From contig CAMEZU010000016.1 in NCBI GenBank assembly GCA_945947925.1, positions 1 to 16,840 of the forward strand: DNA of 16,840 bases, read 5' to 3'. The translations under genes were made by a program, and so were the position numbers. The first letter of the stretch is position 1, and every line of letters starts with the position of its first letter. Below, in pieces: positions 6,989 to 14,459 of the stretch. Below the pieces are notes generated by a model that did not search any database, was not told the DNA's origin, and saw nothing but the letters and a program-made list of their open reading frames with translations. This DNA comes from an uncultured Verrucomicrobiota bacterium. GTDB lineage: Bacteria; Verrucomicrobiota; Kiritimatiellia; RFP12; UBA1067.

Positions 6989-8067
6989 TTTTTGCACTGT
7001 CCTTCTTTTTTCACCAAGGCCGCGAAGACATCCCCGCGTTCACCGTAGCTTTTAAATTGATCGAAACTTGCCGTTCCTGGAGAAAGCAAGACTGTTTCGC
7101 CAGGTTTCGACTCGCGCATCGCAACCGCCACCGCCCGATCCATCGTCCCGCAGACCTCGCAGTCCACAGCCTCCGACCAGGCGGTAGCGAAGGTTTCCGC
7201 GCAAGCCCCTATAAGATACACTTTTTTGACCTGATTAGTCAATAGCTCTTTGACTGAATTCGGGTCATCTCCTTTGGGGAGCCCGCCGGCGATCAGGCGT
7301 ACGCCGGTTCCGGCCATCGTGACGCCTGCGGCGAGCGCGGCGAGGGAGGTGGCCTTGGAGTCGTCGATGCAGCGCACGCCGCCGAAGACGCCGACCTCGT
7401 TCATGCGGTGCGGGAGCGGACGGAAGGACGCAAACGCAGCGGCGACCTGGCCGTCATCGAGTCCGGCCGCCCGCATCAGCGCGACGGCGATGCGTCCGTT
7501 CGGGCGCAGGATGTCGTTGTCGAAGTACGAGCCGGCCAGCAACGCGTCCGCCGTCGCGCTGGCCGCGCAGTCGTAGGCGAACGCGGCCATGCCGAGAAGC
7601 TTGCGCTTGAGTCCGTGGTAGACGGCCGCCGAGCCGTGACGGTCAAGGTGGTCTTCCTGGAGATTGAGGATGGCCGCAGCGACAAAGGCGTCGGGCGGCA
7701 ACGTCGTCGTCTCAAGCTGGAAGGAGCTCACCTCGACGACGGCCCACTCGCAGTCCTCGGGCACGTCGCAGACGGGCAGACCGTAGTTCCCGCACGGCAC
7801 CGCCTTGCGTCCCGCCAGGTTCAGCGCCTCGGCGACAATCTTGACGACGCTCGACTTGCCCTTGGAGCCGGTCACCGCAAGCAGCTTGACCCCGAGCCGC
7901 CGCAGGCGTTCGACGCCGAGCTGCAACTCGCTTTCGACGCGCAGACCCGGACTCGCGACGACAAGATCGTACCCGTCGGCGACGGCAACCTCGTAGCCCT
8001 GCGCCTTCAGGACGGCTTCGGCGGCCTTGCCGCTGCGTCCGTACCCGAGAACAAGCGCCTTCTTCAT
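6985..8067 (-). CDS. murD: UDP-N-acetylmuramoylalanine--D-glutamate ligase, compact form
   Basis: A cytoplasmic Mur ligase that adds D-glutamate to UDP-MurNAc-L-Ala using ATP. Signatures are GYGRSG (8-13), P-loop GSKGKSS (67-73, normally GTNGKST), EVSSFQLE (112-119), NLQEDHLDRHGS (135-146), K154 at the place of the carbamylated lysine, LPHRMNEV, DDSKATS (235-241), IAGGLPKG and LLSPGTASFDQFKSYGERGD (327-346). At 360 residues it is well below the usual 430-450. About 45 residues are missing before the P-loop, and about 40 between DHLDRH and LPHR, where the GxHNxxN motif is also degenerate. The start at 8067 is an ATGA overlap with the preceding stop; a longer reading would run inside the neighbouring gene. 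The frame is intact and the motifs remain, so it is probably active. Confidence 0.9.
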   Translation of the reverse strand: MKKALVLGYGRSGKAAEAVLKAQGYEVAVADGYDLVVASPGLRVESELQLGVERLRRLGVKLLAVTGSKGKSSVVKIVAEALNLAGRKAVPCGNYGLPVCDVPEDCEWAVVEVSSFQLETTTLPPDAFVAAAILNLQEDHLDRHGSAAVYHGLKRKLLGMAAFAYDCAASATADALLAGSYFDNDILRPNGRIAVALMRAAGLDDGQVAAAFASFRPLPHRMNEVGVFGGVRCIDDSKATSLAALAAGVTMAGTGVRLIAGGLPKGDDPNSVKELLTNQVKKVYLIGACAETFATAWSEAVDCEVCGTMDRAVAVAMRESKPGETVLLSPGTASFDQFKSYGERGDVFAALVKKEGQCKK

Positions 8068-9308
8068 TTCTTCTTGGGCTGGGGCTTGGTCGGCAGGACG
8101 AAGCCCGGCTGCAGGTTCTCGACGAAGAGGATGCGCCACGGGCAGGCGACGGACGGCTTCTCCGCAGGCGCCTCAGCCGCTTCCTCGCTTTCGGCGGGCG
8201 GCGCGGGTTCGGGCATCACCGGAAGCGCCGCGTCAAGACGTGCCTGGTAGAGGTCGCTCGTGAAGGTGAGCGACCACTGCGCGCCCATGCCGGGGAAGTC
8301 CTGCTTCGCGATCTCGCCCTGCGCGACGACGCCGAGGGCGTTCGTCACCGCGGCGACCCGCTCGTTCCACATCGACTCGAAAAGGCGCGCGGCCGCCTCG
8401 TCCGTCTCGGCGGAATCGGTCCGCCCGAACAGGCCCATCATCGGAAGGCCGTTGCCAGCCGTTCCCGTCTGCTCGGCCTCGGGGAATCCGGCGAGGCCCG
8501 CCTCCTCGGCCTTCTTCGCCACGGCGGCGCGGTTCTTCTCGACGATCTCGCGGACCTTCGCCTGCCAAGCGCGCACGGCCTTTGCATACTCGTAGTTGTC
8601 GCGCCGCGCCTGCTGCTCGGCGACGGGCTCCCAGCGGCCGCAGCCGTAGTTGCACTTGTCGTGGAGATCGAGCATCGCCGACCAGGTGCCGTCAGGACGC
8701 TGCCCCACGACGCCCATCACGCAAAGGCGGACGTATTCGGCGATCCAGCCGTTCTTCAGGGAATGGAACTTCAGCACGCCACAGGAGGCAGCGAGCGCCT
8801 CGCGTAGCACGGCCAGCTTCTTCTCGGCCTCCTCCTTCGTCGCGGAATAGGAGGAGAAGTAGGACTCGCTCGACTCCCAGATCCGCCGGTCCTCGTCATA
8901 GTGCGTCAGGAGACCCGTGCGTCCCTCGAGCCCGAACGACGTGACCTTCTTCGTCCACCAGGTGAACCACGGCTCGTCGCCGTCCTTGGCGAAGCCTTCG
9001 GGAATCTTCTCGTAACTCGCGCCGGGGCACAGGGCGCCGGACAGCTCCAGCACCTTCTTCTCGTTCGCCGTGAACGGATAGTCCTCGACGACGGTCAGCA
9101 CCCTCTCGGGAATCCAATTCGTGACGGCCGCGCCGGTCACGACATAGGACACGTTCGTCGCGGCGGCGAGGTCATCGCCCTTGTAGCCGAAGGCGCGGGC
9201 CTCGGCCGCGAGCGGAGAGTCGGCAGGCGCCGCCTCGTCGGCCAGCGCCGGGACACCGGCGGCCAACGCCGCCGCACACGTCAGACAGGAGATCTTGAAT
9301 CGGTTCAT
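8064..9308 (-). CDS. Exported protein of unknown function
   Basis: A 414-residue protein that I cannot assign to a family. The N-terminus (MNRFKISCLTCAAALAAG, then VPALA) is a signal peptide, probably cut after residue 23. The mature protein has an aromatic-rich region (TWWTKKVTSF; SESYFSSYSATKEEAE), a CNYGCGRW segment, a charged helical stretch (about 230-265, AWQAKVREIVEKNRAA) and a Pro/Ala/Glu-rich segment before a lysine tail. No catalytic motif is evident. It overlaps the genes on both sides by ATGA (CBM9-like lipoprotein before, murD after), with GAAGGG 7 bases before its ATG. Such coupling implies coordinated synthesis with envelope genes. It may work with the preceding lipoprotein, which is inference. 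Confidence 0.85.
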   Translation of the reverse strand: MNRFKISCLTCAAALAAGVPALADEAAPADSPLAAEARAFGYKGDDLAAATNVSYVVTGAAVTNWIPERVLTVVEDYPFTANEKKVLELSGALCPGASYEKIPEGFAKDGDEPWFTWWTKKVTSFGLEGRTGLLTHYDEDRRIWESSESYFSSYSATKEEAEKKLAVLREALAASCGVLKFHSLKNGWIAEYVRLCVMGVVGQRPDGTWSAMLDLHDKCNYGCGRWEPVAEQQARRDNYEYAKAVRAWQAKVREIVEKNRAAVAKKAEEAGLAGFPEAEQTGTAGNGLPMMGLFGRTDSAETDEAAARLFESMWNERVAAVTNALGVVAQGEIAKQDFPGMGAQWSLTFTSDLYQARLDAALPVMPEPAPPAESEEAAEAPAEKPSVACPWRILFVENLQPGFVLPTKPQPKKK

Positions 9309-10036
9309 TTTTTGGCCCTTCCCTTGAGAGTGATTCGCTGAAACTTGCTTTCGTCGCTGTAGGGCATCGCCGGGGTGCCCTTCCAGTACAGCGCGCGGTC
9401 GGCGCGTCCGCCGTCGTCGTCATCGTGCACGCAGGCGTTGAAGCCGAAGGTCACGTCCGCTTCCGGCGCCGGCGGACGGGGCAGGCCGAGACAGGCCCAC
9501 GAGAACCACAGACGGTAGTCGAGCACGCAGGCGTTCGCCTCCTCGCGCGTCACGTAGACGCGCCCGCCCCACTTCTGACCGAAGCCGCCGGGACAGGAGG
9601 AGTGGTCGCTCATCCCGACGCCGTTCGCGGTCAGAACGTATTCGCCGCCCCAGACCGTTCCTTTCTGCGACCGCGCGTCGGGCGAGCCGTCCAGGTCTCC
9701 GTCGAAATAGCACTGGAACGTGTCGTCGTTCCACGGCTTGCACGCTGCCGTGCGCACGGCTTCGGCACTGAAGGGACTGTCGTCGGTCACGACGACGTCG
9801 TCCCGAACGATCGCCTCGACCACCAGGCCCTCTGTCTCGCGCAGCACGCGGAAGCGGAACGAGCAGCTCTGGGGATCGGACGTCCGGCCGTATTCCTCGT
9901 CCCAGACGCCGTTCGACGGCGTCACCTCGAACCAGTCGGTCGCGTCAAGAACGCCGTCCGGCTCCTCTCCGCGAAAGAGGGAGCATCCGGCGAGCAGGCC
10001 GGACAGGAGGATCGGAAGAAGAGGACGGTGACGCAT
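9305..10036 (-). CDS. Lipoprotein with a CBM9/DOMON-like domain
   Basis: 243 residues. The signal MRHRPLLPILLSGLLAGC places the lipidated cysteine at residue 18 (LAGC). The remainder resembles a family 9 carbohydrate-binding-like fold: a DATDW opening strand, WNDDTFQCYFDGDLDG (102-117, like the D-D-x-x-E/Q-x-Y/F-D motif), LWFSWACLGLP (176-186, like the I-P-W-x-x-L-G motif) and TFGFNACVHDDDDGGRADRA (196-215) followed by LYWKGT. The last is the most typical part. Such domains bind sugars on polysaccharides or act as lectin-like modules in surface proteins. Several cysteines may form disulfides. No Shine-Dalgarno precedes the ATG and a TATAAT ends 10 bases upstream, so it may be read from a nearly leaderless transcript as well as from the long operon. 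The family call rests on motif likeness only. Confidence 0.75.
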   Translation of the reverse strand: MRHRPLLPILLSGLLAGCSLFRGEEPDGVLDATDWFEVTPSNGVWDEEYGRTSDPQSCSFRFRVLRETEGLVVEAIVRDDVVVTDDSPFSAEAVRTAACKPWNDDTFQCYFDGDLDGSPDARSQKGTVWGGEYVLTANGVGMSDHSSCPGGFGQKWGGRVYVTREEANACVLDYRLWFSWACLGLPRPPAPEADVTFGFNACVHDDDDGGRADRALYWKGTPAMPYSDESKFQRITLKGRAKK

Positions 10037-10039
10037 AGG

Positions 10040-10055
10040 TTTCTACATTATAGCA
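10040..10055 (-). promoter_or_regulatory. Candidate internal extended -10 promoter, nearly leaderless
   Basis: The minus strand reads TGCTATAAT (10055-10047), a perfect extended -10. Its TATAAT contains the TAA stop codon of the aminotransferase gene. Only 10 bases separate it from the ATG at 10036, so the transcript would start about 3-4 bases before the start codon. No -35 is obvious. Confidence 0.5.
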
Positions 10056-11127
10056 AAACGTCGGCAATGCGGGTTAAATCGTCTTCGGCGAGTCCGGTTC
10101 CGGACGGCAGGCAGATGCCGCGCGCGAAGAGGTCCTCGGAAACCGCCCCGCCGTAGACGGGACAGCCCGCGAACACAGGCTGGAGGTGCATCGGCTTCCA
10201 GACCGGGCGCGCCTCGATGTCGGCCTTCGCCAGGCGGTCGAGCATCCGGTCGCGGTCACGCCGCGTCGACAGCAGCGCGACCGTCAGCCAGCAGTTCCCC
10301 GTCCCGGCCGGCAGGCAGTCGAGTCCGAGACCGCGGTAGAAGTCGTGATTGCGGCGGCGGGCTTCGAGTATCGCCGGCAGCTTCGCGAGCTGGGCGAGGC
10401 CGACGCCTGCGAGCAGATTGCTCAGGCGGTAGTTGTAGCCGACCTCGCGGTGCTCGTACCAGACGCACGTCTCGCGGCTCTGCTGCGCCAGCTTGCGGAC
10501 GTGGTCGGCGAGGCGCTTCGAATCGGTGACCACGGCGCCACCGCCCGAGGTCGTGACGATCTTGTTGCCGTTGAAGGAATAGACGGCCGCGAGGCCCGCG
10601 CTGCCCGCCGGCTCGCCCCGTTCCGTCTTCGCCCCGACCGCCTCGGCGCTGTCGGAGACGTAGACCGCCCCGTAGCGGCGGCACAGGCGCCCGATCGCCC
10701 GGTAGTCGCAGCAGCGTCCGTAGAGGTCGACGCCGAGGACCAGGACCCTGCCGCCCTTCAGGTCGGAGAGCGCCCGCTCGAGGAGCGCAAGATCGACGTT
10801 GCCCGTCGCGTCCGAATCGACGAAGACGAGCCGCGCGCCGCGGTGATGGGCCGGACCGACCGTCGCCACGAACGTGAGCGTCGGCGCGACTACCGTCCAG
10901 GACGCGTCCACGCCGAGATGGGCCATCAGCAGGTCGAGTGCGGCCGTGCCGCTCGAGACCGCGACGGCATACTTCCGCCCGGACAGTTTCGCCAGCTCCC
11001 GCTCGAAGGCGTCGACGAGCGGTCCGCACGGCGCCACGTAGCCGGAATCGAAGGCCCTCTCCACCGCCCGCCGCTCCTCGGGACCGACCCACGGCGGCGA
11101 AAGGAAAAGACGCGGTCTGCCCTTCAT
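10048..11127 (-). CDS. DegT/DnrJ/EryC1/StrS family PLP-dependent sugar aminotransferase
   Basis: A fold-type I aminotransferase that transfers an amino group, normally from glutamate, to a nucleotide-activated keto-sugar for surface glycans. 359 residues. Visible are VSSGTAALDLL (57-67, cofactor phosphate), SDSAEAVGA (158-166, with D159 contacting the PLP ring nitrogen), YSFNGNKIVTTSGGG (183-197, K189 forms the Schiff base), VGYNYRLSNLLAGVGLAQL (229-247) and RPVWKPMHLQPVF (307-319). The FNGNKI and WKPMHLQPVF motifs resemble PglE/LegC-type 4-keto-sugar aminotransferases, but the exact sugar cannot be read. AGGAG lies 5 bases before the ATG at 11127, which overlaps the stop of the BatD-like gene as ATGA. 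No other nucleotide-sugar gene is nearby, so its substrate is probably made elsewhere. Confidence 0.92.
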   Translation of the reverse strand: MKGRPRLFLSPPWVGPEERRAVERAFDSGYVAPCGPLVDAFERELAKLSGRKYAVAVSSGTAALDLLMAHLGVDASWTVVAPTLTFVATVGPAHHRGARLVFVDSDATGNVDLALLERALSDLKGGRVLVLGVDLYGRCCDYRAIGRLCRRYGAVYVSDSAEAVGAKTERGEPAGSAGLAAVYSFNGNKIVTTSGGGAVVTDSKRLADHVRKLAQQSRETCVWYEHREVGYNYRLSNLLAGVGLAQLAKLPAILEARRRNHDFYRGLGLDCLPAGTGNCWLTVALLSTRRDRDRMLDRLAKADIEARPVWKPMHLQPVFAGCPVYGGAVSEDLFARGICLPSGTGLAEDDLTRIADVLL

Positions 11128-13166
11128 GGCAACTCCTCTTTCTTGATCCATCCCGCCATCCGGCCGTCGTCGACCCGCACCCAGCGTCCGCTGGTCTCGG
11201 TCACCTTCAGCGACTCCGCCCGACACGGCACCGTGCCGATTTCGGCCGCGCTCTCGAACGGCGCGAAACGCACCTTCACGAGCTCGCCCCCGTCGGCGTC
11301 TTCGGCAACGGCATCAACGACCGTCGGGCCCTGCTCTTCGTCGTCGGATACGTATCCGAGCACAACGCCGGGACACGAGACCGTCGCGTAGGCCCGCTTC
11401 TCCGCGTCATAGTAAGACAGCGAAAAGCCGTCCGTCTCGGGCGCGCCGTCCGCCACGAAATAGCGGCGGAACTCCATCCACGTCCGGCCCCGCTCGTCGG
11501 CGTAGTGACGTCCTTTCGCACGCAACTCGGACGGCAGGTAGCCGGCGTAGTCAAGCCGACAGGACAAGGTCACGACGTCGTTCGTCCGGACCTGCGTCCG
11601 GTCGGCGGACTGCCTCAGCCGGAAACGCACGCCCACCGCGCCGGAATAGTTCTCGGGACGCCCCTCCCCCGGCGTCGACACGTCGAATGCGACCGGCGGC
11701 GTCTCCGCCTGAAACGAAGTCGAGCTCGTGCTGTTCATGTAACGGCCGCGCCCCGTTTCGACGCGCATCCGCCGCGTGCAGGTGCCGGAAAGCTCGAAGG
11801 TCAGAGGACCCTTGAACGGAAGCGTGCAGCGGACCGGCACCGACAGGCGGCGAACCTGGTTGCTCGGATTGTCCGACTGTCCGTCGGTCAGCGGCACCGC
11901 CGCCCCGGTAATCTCCAGCCCGACGTCCTGCGTCGCGGACAGCCGAAGCCGCTCCAGCGTGCAGTCCTTCGGAGCCTCGAGTTCGAGCACGATGTCGAAC
12001 GGGGCGGATACGGACTGCTCCGGATGCTCCAGCAGCACCCGCGCCCTGATCTCCGCCTCCGGAACGGGCGTGCCGTTGACGACGAGGTTCATGCCGCCGC
12101 CGAAGGACGGGAAGCCGCCGCCGAAGGACGGGAAGCTTCCGTTCATCATCTGCTGCATCTGCCTGTCCATCAGGCGCCGCATCTGCTCCATCTCCGCAAA
12201 GGGATCCGCCGCCCTCGCCGTCCCGACGGACACCGCCAGCACCAGCGCGACGGCGGCAAACGCCCGGACGAGCCGACGCACGCCCCAGGTCAGCAGACCG
12301 ACGGCCAGCAGGGCCGCCAGGACCGCCAGGACGCGTCCCCACAGCGCGAAGCGCAGGATCGGACGGAACACCTGACGCCAGACCGGCAGCTCGACCGACG
12401 GACTGTTCTCCTTGCAGGCCAGCGCCGCGACGATGCCGCGCTCCAGCGTGGGCGTCTGCCCGACCTGCCACTCCAGCTTCGCATACAGCGCCAGCGCGCG
12501 GGACCAGTTGCCCGCCAGCGTCTCGCAGGCCGCCTCGTTGAAGCGCGCCTCGGGGAACGCAAAGGACGCGAACGCCTCGGCTGTCGGCGCGAGACACGCC
12601 TTCCGCCACGCGAACAGGTCGTCTTCCGACAGTCCCTCGGCCGACCGCCACGGGCTCGCCTCAAGATTGACGAAGAGTCCGTCCGGCTGCGGCAGCGCGA
12701 CAGTCGCGTTCTCCCGCTCGACCAGCACGACGCTGGCGCCCGGCCGCACGTGCACCGGGACCGGCTCCGACACGACCGTTCCGACCGCTCCCTCGACCAC
12801 GTTCGAATACGCGAACTCGAGTGCGGGAATGGACGTCAGCCCGTCTTTCATCGGACGCACGTCGTACGTGAAGACACGGCCGACGATCGCCGAGTCCTCG
12901 TTGCGCGGAATCATCCGCAGCGTCTCGGTCCGCACGTTGGAATCGTCGACCCGCCAGTCGCCCGCGTCGAACGCAGAGGCGATCTTCGGCGGATGAAGCG
13001 ACTCGAAGTCGAAGTCTCCGTCCGCCCGAAAGCAGACCGACAGCTGGACGGGATCGCCCAAGCGCGGATTGTTCGTGTCAAGTTCGCACGTGGCCACAAG
13101 CCCCGAACCGGCCACGCCCTCCAGCGTGATCGCAGCCAGACACGCACTCGCAAGCGACATCACCAT
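11124..13166 (-). CDS. BatD-like envelope protein with internal membrane/signal segment and C-terminal SH3-like tail
   Basis: 680 residues in three parts. Residues 1-142 hold a weak signal sequence and a beta-sandwich region (LGDPVQLSV; GRVFTYDVRPMKDGLTSIPA) as in BatD (oxygen tolerance) proteins. Residues 170-270 are helical and TPR-like (GNWSRALALYAKLEW). Then come a membrane helix (274-297), the basic RRLVR and a second hydrophobic stretch ending ARA-A (318-320), which reads like a signal peptide. The second part (321-620) has low-complexity FPSFGGG repeats and another BatD-like region (YSGAVGVRFRL...RTNDVVTLSCRLDYAGYL). The last 35 residues (ETSGRWVRVDDGRMAGWIKK) look like a bacterial SH3 domain, as in BatE partners. 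AAGGGG precedes the ATG at 13166, 20 bases after the TonB-like gene. In known Bat loci these act with MoxR and VWA proteins; none is in the window. Confidence 0.75.
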   Translation of the reverse strand: MVMSLASACLAAITLEGVAGSGLVATCELDTNNPRLGDPVQLSVCFRADGDFDFESLHPPKIASAFDAGDWRVDDSNVRTETLRMIPRNEDSAIVGRVFTYDVRPMKDGLTSIPALEFAYSNVVEGAVGTVVSEPVPVHVRPGASVVLVERENATVALPQPDGLFVNLEASPWRSAEGLSEDDLFAWRKACLAPTAEAFASFAFPEARFNEAACETLAGNWSRALALYAKLEWQVGQTPTLERGIVAALACKENSPSVELPVWRQVFRPILRFALWGRVLAVLAALLAVGLLTWGVRRLVRAFAAVALVLAVSVGTARAADPFAEMEQMRRLMDRQMQQMMNGSFPSFGGGFPSFGGGMNLVVNGTPVPEAEIRARVLLEHPEQSVSAPFDIVLELEAPKDCTLERLRLSATQDVGLEITGAAVPLTDGQSDNPSNQVRRLSVPVRCTLPFKGPLTFELSGTCTRRMRVETGRGRYMNSTSSTSFQAETPPVAFDVSTPGEGRPENYSGAVGVRFRLRQSADRTQVRTNDVVTLSCRLDYAGYLPSELRAKGRHYADERGRTWMEFRRYFVADGAPETDGFSLSYYDAEKRAYATVSCPGVVLGYVSDDEEQGPTVVDAVAEDADGGELVKVRFAPFESAAEIGTVPCRAESLKVTETSGRWVRVDDGRMAGWIKKEELP
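12094..12135. repeat. 21-bp tandem duplication in the BatD-like gene
   Basis: Two perfect adjacent 21-base units (12094-12114 and 12115-12135). Each encodes the same seven residues, giving FPSFGGGFPSFGGG at residues 345-358, just after the internal signal-like segment. Confidence 0.95.
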
Positions 13167-13185
13167 CGTCCGCCCCTTTCGCCCC

Positions 13186-14037
13186 TCACCGGGGCTCCAC
13201 CTCGAAAATGATCGTACTCGTCGGATGACGCTCCAGGTAGGCCGCCGTCAGTCCGCTCACGCGGCCAACGCTCCGCGCCGCCGAGAGAACCGTCCGGTCC
13301 GCCGCCGCATCGCCCGAACTGCCTGTCAGGCGAAAGGCCTTCACCCGTCCCTGCTTGTCGAACTCCACATGCAGCGTCATCTTCTTAAGGTCCATCGTCC
13401 ACGGCGGCCGCGGATGCCACTTCTCGTAGAACGCCGCCTTGATGAGGCCCGCGCACCGCTGCTCCTCCGTCGCGTCCAGCCCCCGGTTGCGGTTGGAAGG
13501 ACGCGCTCCCGCCGCCAGCAGCCTGTCCCAGTCCTTCGGACGCCGCTCGGTACGGCCGTTGTGCTTCGGCGGATCGCTCTTGACGATCGTCGTCTCGCCG
13601 CGGATGCGCGCGAGGATCTCCTCCCGCGTCGGTTTCGGCGGTTTCGGCGGCTTCGGAGGGTCGGGCTTCTTCACTTCCGTGGGCTTCGGGGGCTCGGGCG
13701 GTTTCGGCGGCTTCGGCGGTTCGACGACGAAGGGATTGTCATCGGGCACCGACGGCGGCGTCACGACCGGCGGGTCGGGTGGCGGAGGGGGCGTCGGCGG
13801 AGGCGTCTCCGTCTTCACCACATCCCGCTCGGGCGGTTCGTCGTTCTCGTCCCCGTCCAGGTTCTCGTGAACGACCACCAGGCACTCGATGGGGATGACT
13901 TCCTCGTCCGACTCTTCCTCCGTTCCGATGACACCCATCAGCCACAGTCCCCCGAACAGGACGACATGAAGGACGACCGCGATCAGGATGTGAATCGCGT
14001 CGAAAACCGCCGGCTTTCTCTCGCTGTCCGGATACAC
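13186..14037 (-). CDS. TonB/TolA-like energy-transducing protein
   Basis: 283 residues with the usual TonB/TolA plan: a short cytoplasmic N-terminus, one membrane anchor (about 12-38, AIHILIAVVLHVVLFGGLWL), a periplasm-spanning linker and a C-terminal globular domain. The linker has an acidic part (40-70) and a Pro/Lys part (79-137) made of PPKPPKPPEPPKP units. The C-terminal 195-283 (CAGLIKAAFYEKWHPR; LHVEFDKQGRVKAFRLTGSS; STIIFEVEPR) fits the TonB C-terminal fold. It would transmit proton-motive force from the adjacent TolQ/TolR-like motor to the outer membrane. The start is a GTG at 14037, 4 bases after the TolR-like stop, with AAGGGGG upstream. Whether it serves TonB-type uptake or Tol-type envelope constriction cannot be decided from the sequence. 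Confidence 0.85.
   Translation of the reverse strand: MYPDSERKPAVFDAIHILIAVVLHVVLFGGLWLMGVIGTEEESDEEVIPIECLVVVHENLDGDENDEPPERDVVKTETPPPTPPPPPDPPVVTPPSVPDDNPFVVEPPKPPKPPEPPKPTEVKKPDPPKPPKPPKPTREEILARIRGETTIVKSDPPKHNGRTERRPKDWDRLLAAGARPSNRNRGLDATEEQRCAGLIKAAFYEKWHPRPPWTMDLKKMTLHVEFDKQGRVKAFRLTGSSGDAAADRTVLSAARSVGRVSGLTAAYLERHPTSTIIFEVEPR
13627..13719. repeat. Proline-lysine low-complexity repeat
   Basis: Repeated (G)GTTTCGGCGG-like units on the plus strand encode KPP-type repeats (residues 107-137) of the TonB-like linker. Such runs give an extended polyproline rod in TonB proteins and readily change length. Confidence 0.8.
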
Positions 14038-14041
14038 GCGG

Positions 14042-14458
14042 TCAGTCCCCCTTCGTCACCAGCGCCATCTTGGAAACCTTGCAGGCGTTGAGAATCTTCA
14101 CGACGTCCATAATGGAACCGTAGTTCAGCCGCTCGTCCCCGCGGATCAGCACCGGAAGGTCCGGGTCTTCCTTCAGGGAGCGCTCGAGCTCCTCCCGAAG
14201 CTCGTCCAGCGTCAGCGGCTTGTCACCGTGAAAGGTGATGTTGTTCTTGTCGTCGATCGTGATCGTGTTCGCCTTGTTGTCCTTCGACGGCAGCTTGTTC
14301 GTCTTGCCCTGCGGCAGCTGAACGGTCACGCCCAGCTCAAGGGCCGGCAGGGTCACGATGAACGTCACCAGCAGAAGGAACGTCAGGTCGATCAGCGAGG
14401 TCATGTCGACCGTCGCCTTCGGCTTCTCGCCCCGCACGCGTCTGCGCTTCAGCGACAT
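14042..14458 (-). CDS. ExbD/TolR family biopolymer transport protein
   Basis: 138 residues, standard for the family. A basic cytoplasmic N-terminus (KRRRVRGEKPKATVD) leads into one membrane helix (about 21-40) with the essential proton-path aspartate D24 in SLIDLTFLLLVTFIV, followed by a periplasmic domain (ITFHGDKPLTLDELREEL; VLIRGDERLNYGSIMDVV). With the TolQ-like protein it forms the proton-driven stator that energises the TonB/TolA-like partner encoded next. It starts 1 base after the TolQ-like stop and ends 4 bases before the TonB-like start. I leave the symbol blank because tolR and exbD cannot be separated here. Confidence 0.95.
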   Translation of the reverse strand: MSLKRRRVRGEKPKATVDMTSLIDLTFLLLVTFIVTLPALELGVTVQLPQGKTNKLPSKDNKANTITIDDKNNITFHGDKPLTLDELREELERSLKEDPDLPVLIRGDERLNYGSIMDVVKILNACKVSKMALVTKGD

Positions 14459-14459
14459 C

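Noticed and set aside
8068..8139. Upstream extension of murD by 24 codons
   Set aside because: It would overlap the preceding gene, has no homology to MurD, and the ATGA-coupled ATG at 8067 starts exactly at the conserved first strand.
11128..11226. Upstream extension of the aminotransferase by 33 codons
   Set aside because: The added residues are shadow-like (Arg/Gly/Asp-rich); the ATG at 11127 has a strong AGGAG and starts the family-typical N-terminus.
10938..13211. A plus-strand open frame of 757 codons
   Set aside because: It lies antisense to the aminotransferase, BatD-like and TonB-like genes. Its translation is Arg/His/Asp/Gln-rich with no family motif, typical of the mirror frame in GC-rich coding DNA.
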